Assembly (NCBI RefSeq): GCF_001245615.1
Contig: NZ_CWKH01000001.1
Span: 620,001 to 684,000 of the forward strand
Direction: 5' to 3'
Length of the DNA stretch: 64,000 nucleotides
DNA from: Mycolicibacterium neworleansense
Lineage (GTDB): Bacteria > Actinomycetota > Actinomycetes > Mycobacteriales > Mycobacteriaceae
Part shown: positions 28,752 to 44,034 of the stretch, piece after piece
Layout: each line of letters starts with the position of its first letter
Numbering within the stretch: position 1 is the stretch's first letter
Translations under genes and position numbers: made by a program
Notes under the pieces: model-generated
What the model saw: the letters and a program-made list of their open reading frames with translations, nothing else
The model's database searches: none
What the model was told of the DNA's origin: nothing

Positions 28752-30740
28752 TCAGAGCTGGACCGGGTAGTGCGGCTCCTTGATCTGCGGCGTCACGCTG
28801 TGCTCCACGAAGATGGCATGCCACAGCATGAAGATCAGCACGGTCCACAGCCGGCGGCTGTGATCGCCGGCGCCGTTGCGGTGCTCGTCGAGCATGGTGC
28901 GGACCGTCGACCGATCGATCAGGTCGTCCGTTTGCGACGAGGCCGACATCGCGTACGCCCAGTCCATCAGCTCGCCGGCCCGCAGCCAGTGCCGGATCGG
29001 CACCGGGAAGCCCAGCTTCGGCCGGTTCAGCACATGGGCCGGGACGATCGGCTCCAGCGCGCGGCGCAGCGCGTACTTGGTCGTGGACCGGGTGATCTTC
29101 TGATCCACCGGCAGCCGTGAGGCCACCTTGAACACTTCGGGATCCAGGAACGGCACCCGCAGCTCCAGCGAGTTGGCCATCGTCATCTTGTCGGCCTTGA
29201 CCAGGATGTCGCCGCGCAGCCAGGTGAACAGGTCGATGTGCTGCATGCGTGCCACCGGATCCAGCCCCTGCGATGCCGCGTACACCGGCGCCGTGACGTC
29301 GGTGTGCGTCCACTCCGGCCGGAAGCCCGGCAGCACCGCCCGCAGCTGCTCGTCGGAGAAGCTGCGGGCATTGCCGTAATAACGCTCCTCGAGCGTCAGC
29401 GAACCGCGGTGCAGCAGGCTCTTGCCGCGCATGCCCTCCGGCAACGGCTTCGACGCCTTGCCCAGTGACTTGCGCACCGGCCTCGGCAGATAGTCGAAAG
29501 GCCGCAGCGACAACGGCTCCCGGTAGATCGTGTAGCCGCCGAACAGCTCGTCGGCGCCCTCACCGGACAGCACCACCTTGACGTGCTTGCGTGCCTCTCG
29601 GGCGATGAAGAATAGCGGCACCAGGGCCGGGTCGGCCACCGGCTCGTCCAGATACCAGACGATTTCGGGCAGCGCCTCGACGAACTCGGCCGGACTGACC
29701 ACCTTGGCGACGTGCCGGGCACCGATGGCTTCGGCGGACGCGACGGCCACATCCACTTCCGAGAAACCCTCGCGCTCGAAGCCGGTGGTGAACGTGATCA
29801 GCCGGGGGTTGTGACGCATCGCCAGTGCGGCGATCGCCGTCGAGTCGATGCCGCCGGACAGGAACGCGCCGACCGTCACGTCGGCACGCATGTGCTTGGC
29901 GACCGAATCCTCGAGCGCGGCGGTGATCTCGTCATAGCGGGACTGTTCGGCCCCCTTGACGAACGGCACCGCGTTGAACTTCGGGACGAAGTAGCGCGTC
30001 ACCTCGGGCCGGCCGCCTGGCCGCCACCGCGCGTAACTGCCCGACTCCAGCCTGCGGATACCGCGGTGCAGCGTCTCGGGCTCGGGCACGTACTGCAGCA
30101 CCGTGTAGTGCTGCACCGCGCGCTCGTCGATGCTCAGATCCAGGCCCAGCGGTTCGGCCAGATCCAGCAGGCACTTCTTTTCGCTTCCCACCGCGGTGCC
30201 GCCCGGCCCGGTGGCCATGAACAGCGGCTTGATGCCGAACGGGTCCCTGGCGCAGAACATCTCGCGCGCGACGGTGTCCCATAACGCGAACGCGAACATG
30301 CCCCGCAGCCGGTTCAGCGCGTCCGTGCCCCAGTAGTGGTAGGCCGCGACGATGGCCTCGCCGTCACCGTCGGTGTGAAATTCCGCACCGAATTCGGCCC
30401 GGAGCGCCTCACGCAGTTCGAGGTAGTTGTAGATCTCGCCGTTGAACACCAGCACGTACCGGTCCGGCGCGTCGGCAGGTCCCCAGCGCAACGGCTGATG
30501 GCTGTGCGCGATGTCGATGATCGACAGCCGGTTGAAGCCGAGCACCACGGTGCCGTCCTGCCCGTCGCCGGTGGTGTCGGCCCAGGTGCCGGGCTCGTCG
30601 GGGCCCCGGTGACGCATCAGGTGGGAAGCGTTCGCCACCGCGTCGGCCAGCCACGATCCGGCTTCGGGGGAGAGGTCACCCCGGGTGGATTCGGAGTCGG
30701 TTTCGGAAGGGACAGTTACCAGGGCGAGCAGTCCGCACAC
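28752..30740 (-). CDS. asnB: Asparagine synthetase (glutamine-hydrolysing) AsnB
   Basis: A 662-residue class II amidotransferase. The GTG at 30740 is the right start because it places the catalytic nucleophile at residue 2 (M-C-G-L-L) once Met is removed. The N-terminal glutaminase has RGPDEPG and the FNGEIYNYLELR segment. The synthetase domain has the pyrophosphate loop GAFLSGGIDSTAIAAL and VLSGEGADELFGGY. It is divergent from ctaC. Confidence 0.95.
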   Translation of the reverse strand: MCGLLALVTVPSETDSESTRGDLSPEAGSWLADAVANASHLMRHRGPDEPGTWADTTGDGQDGTVVLGFNRLSIIDIAHSHQPLRWGPADAPDRYVLVFNGEIYNYLELREALRAEFGAEFHTDGDGEAIVAAYHYWGTDALNRLRGMFAFALWDTVAREMFCARDPFGIKPLFMATGPGGTAVGSEKKCLLDLAEPLGLDLSIDERAVQHYTVLQYVPEPETLHRGIRRLESGSYARWRPGGRPEVTRYFVPKFNAVPFVKGAEQSRYDEITAALEDSVAKHMRADVTVGAFLSGGIDSTAIAALAMRHNPRLITFTTGFEREGFSEVDVAVASAEAIGARHVAKVVSPAEFVEALPEIVWYLDEPVADPALVPLFFIAREARKHVKVVLSGEGADELFGGYTIYREPLSLRPFDYLPRPVRKSLGKASKPLPEGMRGKSLLHRGSLTLEERYYGNARSFSDEQLRAVLPGFRPEWTHTDVTAPVYAASQGLDPVARMQHIDLFTWLRGDILVKADKMTMANSLELRVPFLDPEVFKVASRLPVDQKITRSTTKYALRRALEPIVPAHVLNRPKLGFPVPIRHWLRAGELMDWAYAMSASSQTDDLIDRSTVRTMLDEHRNGAGDHSRRLWTVLIFMLWHAIFVEHSVTPQIKEPHYPVQL

Positions 30741-30870
30741 CGCGCCAGTATGTCTGATCCGGCGAGTCTCCGAGACCACCACCCGGGCCGTTGCGCGGGT
30801 CGTTCGGCCCCTGTCGGGACGCCATTCCCGAGTCGCTTCGCTCCCGTGGACCGGCGTGGTCTACGCTGCG

Positions 30871-30876
30871 TAGTAT
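30871..30876 (+). promoter_or_regulatory. Candidate -10 of the ctaC-ctaF promoter
   Basis: TAGTAT fits the mycobacterial TANNNT pattern, 55 bases before the ctaC start, which has a strong TAGGAGG ribosome site. The -35 region is poor. Downstream, GTATTCGC and GCGAAATAC form an imperfect inverted repeat. Confidence 0.3.
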
Positions 30877-30930
30877 TCGCAAAACAACGACCGGTCGCGG
30901 TCGCGAAATACCGATCTAGGAGGCGCCAAC

Positions 30931-31968
30931 GTGACACCTCGCGGGCTTAAGAAGGTGGCCCGAGCGGCGTTGTTGACCATTGTCCTGGGTGGCTCAGCCC
31001 TCTTGCTGAGCGGCTGCAGCTGGCAGGATGCACTCGCGCTCGGTTGGCCGACCGGAATCACCCCGGAGGGCAAACTCAACCGTGAGCTGTGGATCGGCTC
31101 CGTGATTGCGTCCTTCGTGGTGGGCGCCATCGTGTGGGCCCTGATCTTCTGGTCGAGTGCATTCCACCGGAAGAAGAAGGGCGACACTGAGCTGCCGCGC
31201 CAGTTCGGCTACAACATGCCGCTGGAGCTGGTGCTGACGGTGATCCCGTTCCTCATCATCTCGGTGCTGTTCTACTTCACCGTGGTGGTCCAGGAGCGCA
31301 TGCTGCACAAGGATCCCAACCCTGAGGTGGTCATCGACGTGACCGCCTTCCAGTGGAACTGGAAGTTCGGCTACCAGAAGATCGATTACGTCGACGGCTC
31401 ATTCGATTACGACGGAGCCGACCCCGAGCGCAAGGCCGCGATGACCTCCAAGCCCGAGGGCAAGGATGCGCACGGCGAGGAGCGGATCGGCGCGGTGCGT
31501 GGCATGAACCCCGAGGACCGCACCTACCTGAACTTCGACAAGATCGAGACGCTGGGCAGCTCCACCGAGATCCCGGTGCTGGTGCTCCCGGCCGGCAAGC
31601 GCATCGAGTTCCAGCTGAACTCCGCGGACGTGATCCACGGGTTCTGGGTGCCGGAGTTCCTCTTCAAGCGCGACGTGATGCCCGAGCCGGTGGCAAACAA
31701 CTCGGACCACATCTTCCAGGTCAGCAAGATCGAGCAGACCGGCGCCTTCGTGGGCCGCTGCACCGAGATGTGCGGCACCTACCACTCGATGATGAACTTC
31801 GAGGTCCGGGTCGTCGAGCCCAACGACTTCAAGGCCTACATCGATCAGCGCACCGCGGGCAAGACCAATGCCGAGGCGCTGGCCGCGATCAACCAGGAGC
31901 CGTTGGCCATCACCACTCACCCGTTCGACACCCGACGCGGTGAGCAGGCACCGCAGGCGAGCAAGTAG
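30931..31968 (+). CDS. ctaC: Cytochrome c oxidase subunit II CtaC
   Basis: A 345-residue subunit carrying the CuA site that receives electrons from the bc1 complex. A lipoprotein-type signal ends in LLSGC (C29). Two transmembrane hairpin helices follow ([23 protein letters not shown] and [22 protein letters not shown]). The periplasmic cupredoxin domain has the CuA ligands H236, C277, C281, H285 and M288. It uses GTG 30931. It is the first gene of ctaC-ctaF; subunit I (ctaD) is not in the window. Confidence 0.96.
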   Translation: MTPRGLKKVARAALLTIVLGGSALLLSGCSWQDALALGWPTGITPEGKLNRELWIGSVIASFVVGAIVWALIFWSSAFHRKKKGDTELPRQFGYNMPLELVLTVIPFLIISVLFYFTVVVQERMLHKDPNPEVVIDVTAFQWNWKFGYQKIDYVDGSFDYDGADPERKAAMTSKPEGKDAHGEERIGAVRGMNPEDRTYLNFDKIETLGSSTEIPVLVLPAGKRIEFQLNSADVIHGFWVPEFLFKRDVMPEPVANNSDHIFQVSKIEQTGAFVGRCTEMCGTYHSMMNFEVRVVEPNDFKAYIDQRTAGKTNAEALAAINQEPLAITTHPFDTRRGEQAPQASK

Positions 31969-32400
<432 letters not shown>

Positions 32401-32408
32401 CCCGTCCG

Positions 32409-32450
32409 GACGTCCCGGTTGCGGCCTGATCAGGTCACAATCGGGACGTC
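32409..32450 (+). terminator. Stem-loop terminator after ctaF
   Basis: GACGTCCCGGTTG (32409-32421) pairs with CAATCGGGACGTC (32438-32450) over 13 positions with one G-U. The 16-base loop contains the perfect palindrome CCTGATCAGG. It begins nine bases after the ctaF stop; there is no U-tract. Confidence 0.65.
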
Positions 32451-32500
32451 ACTTCATCCGCCACCGGCAGCGCCGGACTCGCCGGCTTCGTCCCGTTCGG

Positions 32501-32542
32501 TAATGTTGCCGGGGCACTGTCACCAGCGAACGGTTCCGTTCG
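32501..32542 (+). promoter_or_regulatory. Candidate mmpS3 promoter and palindrome
   Basis: TAATGT at 32501-32506 matches TANNNT. Twenty bases further, CGAACGG-TT-CCGTTCG (32527-32542) is a perfect palindrome that would lie in the 5' UTR before the mmpS3 start at 32583. Both are motif-level calls. Confidence 0.3.
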
Positions 32543-32582
32543 TTCCGCGTGGCAGTGAAGTTGTCGAGAAGGATAGGCGTAG

Positions 32583-33465
32583 ATGAGCGGGCCGAATCCC
32601 CCGGAGCCGGATGTCCCCGGTTCTGATCTGCCGGATCAACCCGGAAAGCACTCCGCACCCGAGGAACCGACTCAGGTGACGGGCGCCGACGCGGATGGCG
32701 GCGAGACGGAGTTCTACTCACAGGCGTACTCCGCGCCCGAGTCGGAGCAGTTCACCAGCGGGCCCTACGTGCCCGCCGACGTGGCGCTCTACGACTACGA
32801 CGATTACGACGCGGCGACCGAACTCGTCGACACCTCCCCGCCGCCGCGCTGGCCATGGGTGGTCGGCGTCACCGCCATCGTCGCGGCGATCGCGCTGGTG
32901 GCCTCGGTCGCGGTCCTGGTGACCCGGGACGACGACACCAGCAATCTGGCCACCCCGAAGCCGAGCACCACCACATCGGCGCCGCCGGTGCAGGACGAGA
33001 TCACCACGACGACTCCGCCGCCACCCCCTCCGCCGCCTCCGACCTCGGAGGAGCTGCCGCCTCCGCCGCCCCCGGAGACCGTGACGGTCACCGAGCCGCC
33101 GCCGCCCGCGCCCACGAGTGAGGCGCCCCCGCCGGCCCCCGCCGGCCCCGAGCACCACGTCGGCGCCGCCGACCACCACCACGACGCACGCCGGACCGCG
33201 TCAGGTCACCTATTCGGTGACAGGTACCAAGGCGCCGGGCGACATCATCACCATCACCTACGTCGACGGCAACGGAAATCGGCGCACGCTGCGCAACGTC
33301 TACATCCCGTGGACCTTCACGATGACGCCGATCTCCAACTCGGATGTGGGTTCGGTCGAGGCGTCCAGCCTGTTCCTGGTCAGCCGGTTGAACTGCTCGA
33401 TCACCGCCAGCGACGGAACCGTGCTGTCGTCCAACGCCAACAACTCCGCGCAGACCGCCTGCTGA
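32583..33465 (+). pseudogene. mmpS3: MmpS3-family membrane protein, broken by a 10-bp tandem duplication
   Basis: The N-terminal frame encodes an acidic cytosolic region ([12 protein letters not shown]), one transmembrane helix ([24 protein letters not shown]) and a Pro/Thr-rich linker. The C-terminal frame encodes the MmpS-type beta domain ([23 protein letters not shown] ... [15 protein letters not shown]) and ends at TGA 33465. The break is at 33131-33150, where GCCGGCCCCC is followed by GCCGGCCCCG. Removing one 10-base copy exactly restores a single frame of 290 residues. MmpS proteins pair with MmpL transporters; MmpS3 is the atypical member encoded beside the bc1/aa3 genes. Left as is, the N-terminal frame would run through the next gene. 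Confidence 0.82.
33131..33150. repeat. 10-bp tandem repeat in the mmpS3 linker
   Basis: Two adjacent 10-base units, GCCGGCCCCC and GCCGGCCCCG, differ only in the last base. As 10 is not a multiple of 3, the extra unit shifts the frame. It could arise by polymerase slippage in the organism or by sequencing/assembly error. Confidence 0.8.
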
Positions 33466-34043
33466 TGTCCGGGCCGATCAGCGAACTCGACAGCACCGAC
33501 CGGGTTTTGCTGGGCGCGTGCGCCGCGGTGTGGCTCGCGGCGTTGGGCGCCGGGGTTGCTGCCGTCGTCGCCCTCGTCGACCTGGGTCGCAGCCATCCGC
33601 AGGGCTCCGAGAGTGCCGATACTCCCTGGCTGCTCTACACCGTGATCGGCCTGTCCGTCTTGGTGATCGCCGGGGCGGTGCCGTTACTGCTGCGGGCCCG
33701 TGCCCAGGCCGACAACCGCCAACCTGGACGTCGCCCGCAGCCGCCGGCCCGGTCACCGCGCCCGATCGGAGGCAGCTACCGGGCCGCTCCGGTCGCGATG
33801 AGTCGCTACACCACCGGCAACGGTGCCGCCACCGCCGCGGAGGCGGTGTGGTTGCGGTTCACCCTGGCGGTCGTGTGCGCGATCGGAGCCGGAACCGCCG
33901 CCGTCGGACTGGCCACCTATCTCATGGCCACCGGGAGCAATGTGGCGGCCTGGTGCCTCTACGGGCTGACCGGGATTCTGACCGCCGGCCTCGTCGCGCT
34001 GCTGATCATCGCGCTGCGCCAGCTGGACACTCCGCCGTCCTGA
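33465..34043 (+). CDS. Rv2197c-like conserved membrane protein
   Basis: A 192-residue protein with four hydrophobic segments: two near the N-terminus ([44 protein letters not shown]) and two near the C-terminus ([46 protein letters not shown]), separated by an Arg/Pro-rich loop. The ATG at 33465 overlaps the mmpS3 TGA (TGATG), showing coupling. It matches the Rv2197c position and layout. Function is unknown. Confidence 0.8.
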   Translation: MSGPISELDSTDRVLLGACAAVWLAALGAGVAAVVALVDLGRSHPQGSESADTPWLLYTVIGLSVLVIAGAVPLLLRARAQADNRQPGRRPQPPARSPRPIGGSYRAAPVAMSRYTTGNGAATAAEAVWLRFTLAVVCAIGAGTAAVGLATYLMATGSNVAAWCLYGLTGILTAGLVALLIIALRQLDTPPS

Positions 34044-34068
34044 ATCCGGGCTCTGCCCCTTCGGCTGC

Positions 34069-34191
34069 TCAGGTGTTGAGGCAGTACCGGTTCAGGTTCC
34101 ACCACGGCCACGGGAGCCAGGTGCCTTCCCGGCCGGCCGGCCGCTCGCGTACGTAGTGCAGTTTCCAGACCGGGGCCGCTACCCCGCACAT
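34069..34191 (-). CDS. Possible small Trp-rich protein (40 residues)
   Basis: A short open frame from ATG 34191 to TGA 34069, too short for usual gene finders. It encodes a basic, tryptophan-rich peptide (five Trp) with KLHYVRERPAGREG and WLPWPWWNLNRYC. Of its 40 codons 36 end in G or C, the bias of a real gene in this genome. It has no good ribosome site: the start lies in the U-rich tail of the qcrB terminator, and the frame is open for 18 more codons upstream (with CGDCFMC) but without a start codon there. It could be a real small gene, the 3' remnant of a lost gene, or chance. Confidence 0.35.
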   Translation of the reverse strand: MCGVAAPVWKLHYVRERPAGREGTWLPWPWWNLNRYCLNT

Positions 34192-34231
34192 AAAACAATC
34201 GCCGCACTTCTCCGGAGAGAGGTGCGGCGAT
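34191..34231 (-). terminator. Intrinsic terminator of the ctaE-qcrCAB operon
   Basis: Read on the minus strand, ATCGCCGCAC pairs with GTGCGGCGAT (arms at 34222-34231 and 34198-34207), with extra TCTC/GAGA pairing inside. It is followed by TGTTTTA, a short U-tract. It starts 20 bases after the qcrB stop. One of the few U-tailed terminators in the window. Confidence 0.8.
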
Positions 34232-34251
34232 CGTTCGAGCTAGGGGAGTGG

Positions 34252-39718
<5,467 letters not shown>

Positions 39719-39735
<17 letters not shown>

Positions 39736-41440
39736 GTTCTGCTGCTGGGCGGCGGCCACCCGGGCCGATCGGGCCGTGGCCGCCCAGACGGCGTAGCGGC
39801 ACCCCGGGTGCGGCCAGCCAGCGGGCGACGAGCGCGGTCTCCTCCACCAACGCGCCACCCAAAGGTGTTGCGGTGGGCAGGATTACCTGGGCTGCCGCAC
39901 AGATCGTGTCGACCACGGGCATCGGCGGCACGCCGCGGGCGGCGCTGCCTGCACCGGCCAGCTGGCCGTGGCGGATCACCGCGAAGTGCCACCCGCCGTT
40001 GCCGTCACTGCGCGCGGCCACCAGTTCGGGGAGCTCGGCCAGGGCGCGCAACCGCTGCCCGCGCCACAGCGTCTCGATGGCCACGGTGGCGTGATCGCGC
40101 AGCCGGGCGGCGGTCTCGTACCGCCGGGCCGCCGCCACTTCGCCGATGTGGGCCACGGTGGCCGCCAGCGCGCTGTGGTCGGTGCCGTTGATCAGCGCGA
40201 CGACGCGCTGTACCGCGGCGGCGTACTGCGTGGCGCCGACGTCCTGCGGGGCCGGGCAGGGGGACAGTTCGACCTCCGGGCAACGGTGTGAGCCGGCCGC
40301 GCCGAAGCGGGCCGTGCAGGTGCGCACCCCGGTGAACCGGGCCAGCAGGAGGGCTGACTGTACGGCGTCGGATCGGGCCGAGAACGGCCCGAAAGCGGTG
40401 CGCTGTCCCGGGTTTCGCACTGCCGACAACCTCGGGAAGGCTTCGTCGGTCAGGGCCACCCACCACCATCGCTGCGGGAACTTGGAGCGACGGTTGTACG
40501 GCGGCGCGTGGGCGGCGAGCAGCCGCAGCTCGCGGACCCCGGCCTCCAGATCGTGTGCGCACTCGACGTGGTCGACGGCACACGCCAGGGAGGCCATCTC
40601 CTTCATTCGGGTCCGCGGGTCGGCGCCGGTGAAGTACTGCCGGACCCGCCGTCGCAGGTCGACCGCGGTGCCCACATAGAGCACCTCGCCCGAGGGGCCG
40701 CGGAACAGGTAGACGCCCGGGCGGTTGGGCAGCCGGTCGGCCAGCGAGCGGTTGCGGCGCTGGGCCGGGGTGACGTCGGGCAGGTAGTTCTTGAGGTCGG
40801 CGAAGGTGTGGATGCCCTGGTTGCCGACTCGCTCGATCAGCCCGTGCAGGACGTCGACGGTGGCGCGGGCGTCATCGAGGGCGCGGTGGGTGGGCGTGGT
40901 CGTCGCACCGAACAGCCGGGCCAGTGCCGACAGCTTCACACTGGGTGCCTCGTCCCGGGTCAGTACCCGGCGGGCGAGTTTCACCGTGCACAGCACCGGC
41001 GGCCGGGGCCAGCCGAGCTCGGCCCGCTGGGCTGCCGCGCGCAGGAACCCGATGTCGAATCCGGCGTTGTGGGCGACCAGCACCGCGCCCCGGGAGAATT
41101 CGAGAAACGCGGGTAGGACGCTGTCGATCTTCGGCGCGTCGCGCACCATCGCCGTGGTGATCCCGGTCAGCTCGACGATCTGCGGCGGGATGGCGCGGCC
41201 GGGATCGACCAGGGTGGCCAGCTCGCCGAGCACCTCGCCGCCGCGAATCTTGACCGCGCCGATCTCGGTGATGGCATCGAAGCTGTCGCCCGGCGCCTTC
41301 GCGGTGGCCCGTCCACCGGTGGTCTCCAGATCGACCACCACGAAGGTGGTGTCGGCGAGGGAGAGGGTGTCCATGGCACCGTCGGGCCCGCCGAAGCCGA
41401 AGGCCAGCTGCTCCGCATCGGCGATGTTGCGCTGGCCCAT
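39719..41440 (-). CDS. DEDDh exonuclease fused to a UvrC-like GIY-YIG domain (Rv2191-like)
   Basis: A 573-residue two-domain nuclease. Residues ~25-190 are a DnaQ-type 3'-5' exonuclease with all DEDDh residues visible: D and E in VVDLETTG, D in HNAGFDIGF, and H and D in HRALDDARA. Residues ~215-310 form a GIY-YIG endonuclease like the UvrC N-terminus: [23 protein letters not shown], and the conserved glutamate in [15 protein letters not shown]. The UvrC C-terminal nuclease and HhH domains are absent, as in Cho-like proteins. It may act in nucleotide excision repair. ATG 41440 is used; GTG 41458 is possible. Confidence 0.87.
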
Positions 41441-41553
41441 GGCGATGACGGTAGGCACTGCCCCCGACAAACACCGGCAAGCTCGCCGGGCGCCGCTACT
41501 TGTCGGTACCCGGCGATAGCGTGCGCCCAACACCGATCGAGAGGACGGTCAAG

Positions 41554-41820
41554 ATGAGCGGAGTGCGGCGGGACAACTGGTCCTATGCCGATGTGCCCTG
41601 CCCCGACCAGCCGGACGCCGGCAGCGTGACCATCGACTGTGACGATTGCGCGGTACGCGGGCCCGGTTGTCAGGACTGCGTCGTCAGTGTGCTGCTCGGA
41701 GTCCCTGAGACTTTGCTGGATGACGAGCGTCAAGCCCTGGAAGTGCTCGCTGACGTGGGCCTTGCGCCGCGGCTGCGGTTGGTGCCGATTCACCGAAGCG
41801 GCCGATCCGGCGTCGCCTGA
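41554..41820 (+). CDS. Small conserved cysteine-containing protein
   Basis: An 88-residue protein with four cysteines clustered in the middle (DCDDCAVRGPGCQDCVV) plus one near the N-terminus (DVPCPDQ), spaced like a small metal-binding knuckle. The C-terminal half (ETLLDDERQALEVLADVGLAPRLRLVPI) is helical. It starts at ATG 41554 with GAGAGGAC upstream. Homologues of this pattern are common and unnamed in actinobacteria. A 16-base palindrome follows the stop. Confidence 0.75.
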   Translation: MSGVRRDNWSYADVPCPDQPDAGSVTIDCDDCAVRGPGCQDCVVSVLLGVPETLLDDERQALEVLADVGLAPRLRLVPIHRSGRSGVA

Positions 41821-41823
41821 CGA

Positions 41824-41839
41824 CACGCACCGGTGCGTG
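41824..41839. promoter_or_regulatory. 16-base perfect palindrome
   Basis: CACGCACC-GGTGCGTG reads the same on both strands with no spacer. It is three bases after the stop of the 88-residue gene and 45 bases before the NlpC/P60 promoter. It may be a terminator stem (with CCGG as the loop) or an operator. Confidence 0.4.
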
Positions 41840-41883
41840 CACAGGAAAATATTCCGGGTGGGCTGTTAAATTTGCAGCTTCTG

Positions 41884-41913
41884 TTGGACAAGCCCGATGC
41901 CGTTTCGTAACCT
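41884..41913 (+). promoter_or_regulatory. Sigma-A-type promoter of the NlpC/P60 gene
   Basis: TTGGAC (41884-41889) and TAACCT (41908-41913) are separated by 18 bases, a good match to -35 and TANNNT -10 elements. Transcription would start near 41920, giving a 5' UTR of about 50 bases before the TTG start. Confidence 0.5.
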
Positions 41914-41972
41914 ATCTGAGACCTAAGAGCAGTTCGAGGCGGCTCGGTATTCCCAGTTGTGAGGACGAAAAC

Positions 41973-43109
41973 TTGAGGCACGAGCGCGCGCACCGGCCCA
42001 CAAGTCGTGTCAAGCGACCCATTGCAGGTGCAATAGCGGGCTTGACCGTGATATCCGGAATACTGGCCGCCAGTTCGCAGGCCGATCCCAGTGATGACGC
42101 CCTGGCAAAACTCAACGAGCTGTCGCGCCAAGCTGAGCAGACCACCGAGGCGATGCACTCCGCGCAGCTCGACCTGAACAACAAGCTTGCCGCGCAGGAG
42201 ACTGCGGAAAAGAAGCATGCCGACGACACCGCGGCCGTGGATACGGCCAAGTCGCAGCTGGCAATCTTTCAGACTTCGGTCAACAAAGTAGCTGCAGCCC
42301 AGTACATGGGGGGCCGCACCTCGGGTGTGGATGCCATCCTGACCGCTGGCTCGCCGCAGCAGCTGATCGAGCAGCTCGCGGTGCAGCGGGTGATGGCGAC
42401 CGAGATGTCGGCGCAGATGAAGAACTTCCGTTCGGTCGGTGAGAAAGCCGCTCGCGCCGAGCAGGAGTCGGCGAAATCGGCTGCCGAGGCCAAGACCGCC
42501 GCCGAGCAGGCCGCCGCAGTGCGCGCCGAGCTGCAATCCAAGCAAAGTCAGCTGCAGGTGCAGATCGCGATCGTCAAGTCGCAGTACCAGGCGCTGACCC
42601 CGGCCCAGCGGGAAGCGATGACGGCCTTGCCGCCCACCCCGCCGGTGCCGGCACCCGAAGCGTTGCCGCCGGCGCAGGATCCCGCCGTATTGGCTGACCC
42701 GCCGAACGGGATTCCGCCCGGCGACGTCGCCCCGCCGGAGGGCGCGCTGCCTGGTGTAGACGGCGGCCATTCCGGCACCGTCATCCAGGCGGCGCTGAGC
42801 CGGATCGGTTCGCCGTACTCCTGGGGGGCGGCCGGACCCAGCTCCTTCGACTGTTCAGGTCTGGTGATGTGGGCGTTCCAGCACGCCGGCATCTCGCTGC
42901 CACATTCGAGCCAGGCCATGGCCCGCGGAGGCCAGCCGGTCTCTACGGATTCGATGCAGCCCGGCGACGTGGTGACCTATTACTCCGACGCCTCCCACGT
43001 GGGCATCTACATCGGTGACGGAATGATGGTGCACGCGTCGACCTACGGCACCCCGGTTCGGGTCGCCCCGGTCAACAATGCGCCGATCTACAACGTCCGT
43101 CGTTACTGA
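41973..43109 (+). CDS. NlpC/P60 peptidoglycan endopeptidase (Rv2190c-like)
   Basis: A 378-residue exported hydrolase. An N-terminal basic and hydrophobic signal (VKRPIAGAIAGLTVISGILAASSQA) is followed by a long coiled coil (~residues 40-205), a Pro-rich linker, and a C-terminal NlpC/P60 domain. The catalytic cysteine is C294 (SFDCSGLVMW), with H342 (SHVGIYIG) and H354. It should cut D-Glu/DAP bonds in stem peptides. The TTG at 41973 is used as start with GAGGA seven bases upstream. Confidence 0.9.
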   Translation: MRHERAHRPTSRVKRPIAGAIAGLTVISGILAASSQADPSDDALAKLNELSRQAEQTTEAMHSAQLDLNNKLAAQETAEKKHADDTAAVDTAKSQLAIFQTSVNKVAAAQYMGGRTSGVDAILTAGSPQQLIEQLAVQRVMATEMSAQMKNFRSVGEKAARAEQESAKSAAEAKTAAEQAAAVRAELQSKQSQLQVQIAIVKSQYQALTPAQREAMTALPPTPPVPAPEALPPAQDPAVLADPPNGIPPGDVAPPEGALPGVDGGHSGTVIQAALSRIGSPYSWGAAGPSSFDCSGLVMWAFQHAGISLPHSSQAMARGGQPVSTDSMQPGDVVTYYSDASHVGIYIGDGMMVHASTYGTPVRVAPVNNAPIYNVRRY

Positions 43110-43974
43110 GAACTCCGTCGGTACCGGGCGTCTCCACAACGGCGTCACCCTGACCGCTCGCCGGCCCCTGCTGGCGGCGGCACTCCTGGCGGAACTGGCG
43201 CTGGCGACGGTGCTGCTCTGGAGGCCCGCATCCCCGCCGCCGGAGTCGCCGGCCACGCCGACGCGCGTCACCGCCCCTCCGGCCGTGCCGATACCGCCCG
43301 ACCCCGTCACCTCGGTGGCGTTACCCGACGGGCGCACCGCCCGGCTGCTCGCCCTCGGCGGCTCGCAATCCCCGGCCCTGCTGGGCCGGCTGGCCGCCGA
43401 ACTGCCTGACGCGGCCGCCGCGGTCACCGCCTTCTGGGGCCCGGATTGGCCGCGCGACATCGAGATCGCGGTCGCGGGCTCCGATCAGCAGTTCCGGATC
43501 CTGGCCGGCGGAGCCCCGGACATCGCCGCCACCACCACCGCGCAGCGCATCATGTTCGCCCCGGGCGCCGCCGGGATGAGCCCCGCCGCATTACGAATTG
43601 TCTTGCGCCACGAGCTTTTCCATTACGCCGCCCGGGCGGCGACCGCGGCCGACGCGCCACGCTGGCTCACCGAAGGCGTGGCCGACTATGTCGGCCGGCC
43701 ACCCACGGCGGCGCCCTCACAGGCCGAGACGCTCGCCCAACTGCCCACCGATGACGACCTCGACACACCCGGCGCGGCCCGCAGTCTGGCCTACGACCGG
43801 GCGTGGTGGTTCAGCCGCTACGTGGCCGACGCCTACGGCGTGCCGAAGTTGCGTGAGCTGTACCTACGCGCGTGCGGCCGCGGTCACCCCGATGTGGCCA
43901 CCGCGATCCGGGAGACGCTGGGCGCCGACCTCGACGCCGTGGTTGCCGGTTGGCGCCGCTGGCTGACCGGATAG
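43078..43974 (+). CDS. Exported gluzincin-like peptidase MA family protein
   Basis: A 298-residue protein with an N-terminal signal/anchor (LLAAALLAELALATVLLW), a Pro-rich linker, and a domain with the zinc motif H-E-L-F-H (LRHELFHYAAR) followed by WLTEGVADYVG, giving the HExxH...E layout of peptidase MA-like gluzincins. It probably acts outside the membrane; the substrate is unknown. The ATG at 43078 overlaps the NlpC/P60 gene by 32 bases; no nearer start exists, so the two are coupled. Confidence 0.8.
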   Translation: MRRSTTSVVTENSVGTGRLHNGVTLTARRPLLAAALLAELALATVLLWRPASPPPESPATPTRVTAPPAVPIPPDPVTSVALPDGRTARLLALGGSQSPALLGRLAAELPDAAAAVTAFWGPDWPRDIEIAVAGSDQQFRILAGGAPDIAATTTAQRIMFAPGAAGMSPAALRIVLRHELFHYAARAATAADAPRWLTEGVADYVGRPPTAAPSQAETLAQLPTDDDLDTPGAARSLAYDRAWWFSRYVADAYGVPKLRELYLRACGRGHPDVATAIRETLGADLDAVVAGWRRWLTG

Positions 43975-44034
43975 CCTTTCGCCGATGGAAAGCAGATGGG
44001 CAGCAGACGGGCCGCAACCGGGCAGTCGACCGCG

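Noticed and set aside
32990..33200. Pro/Thr codon repeats in mmpS3 as a minisatellite
   Set aside because: Apart from the 10-bp duplication, these are imperfect codon-level repeats typical of Pro-rich linkers in this family.
33466..34043. A real MmpS3-Rv2197c fusion protein
   Set aside because: The fusion frame loses the MmpS3 beta domain and passes through sequence that codes for it in another frame; a 10-bp duplication explains it.
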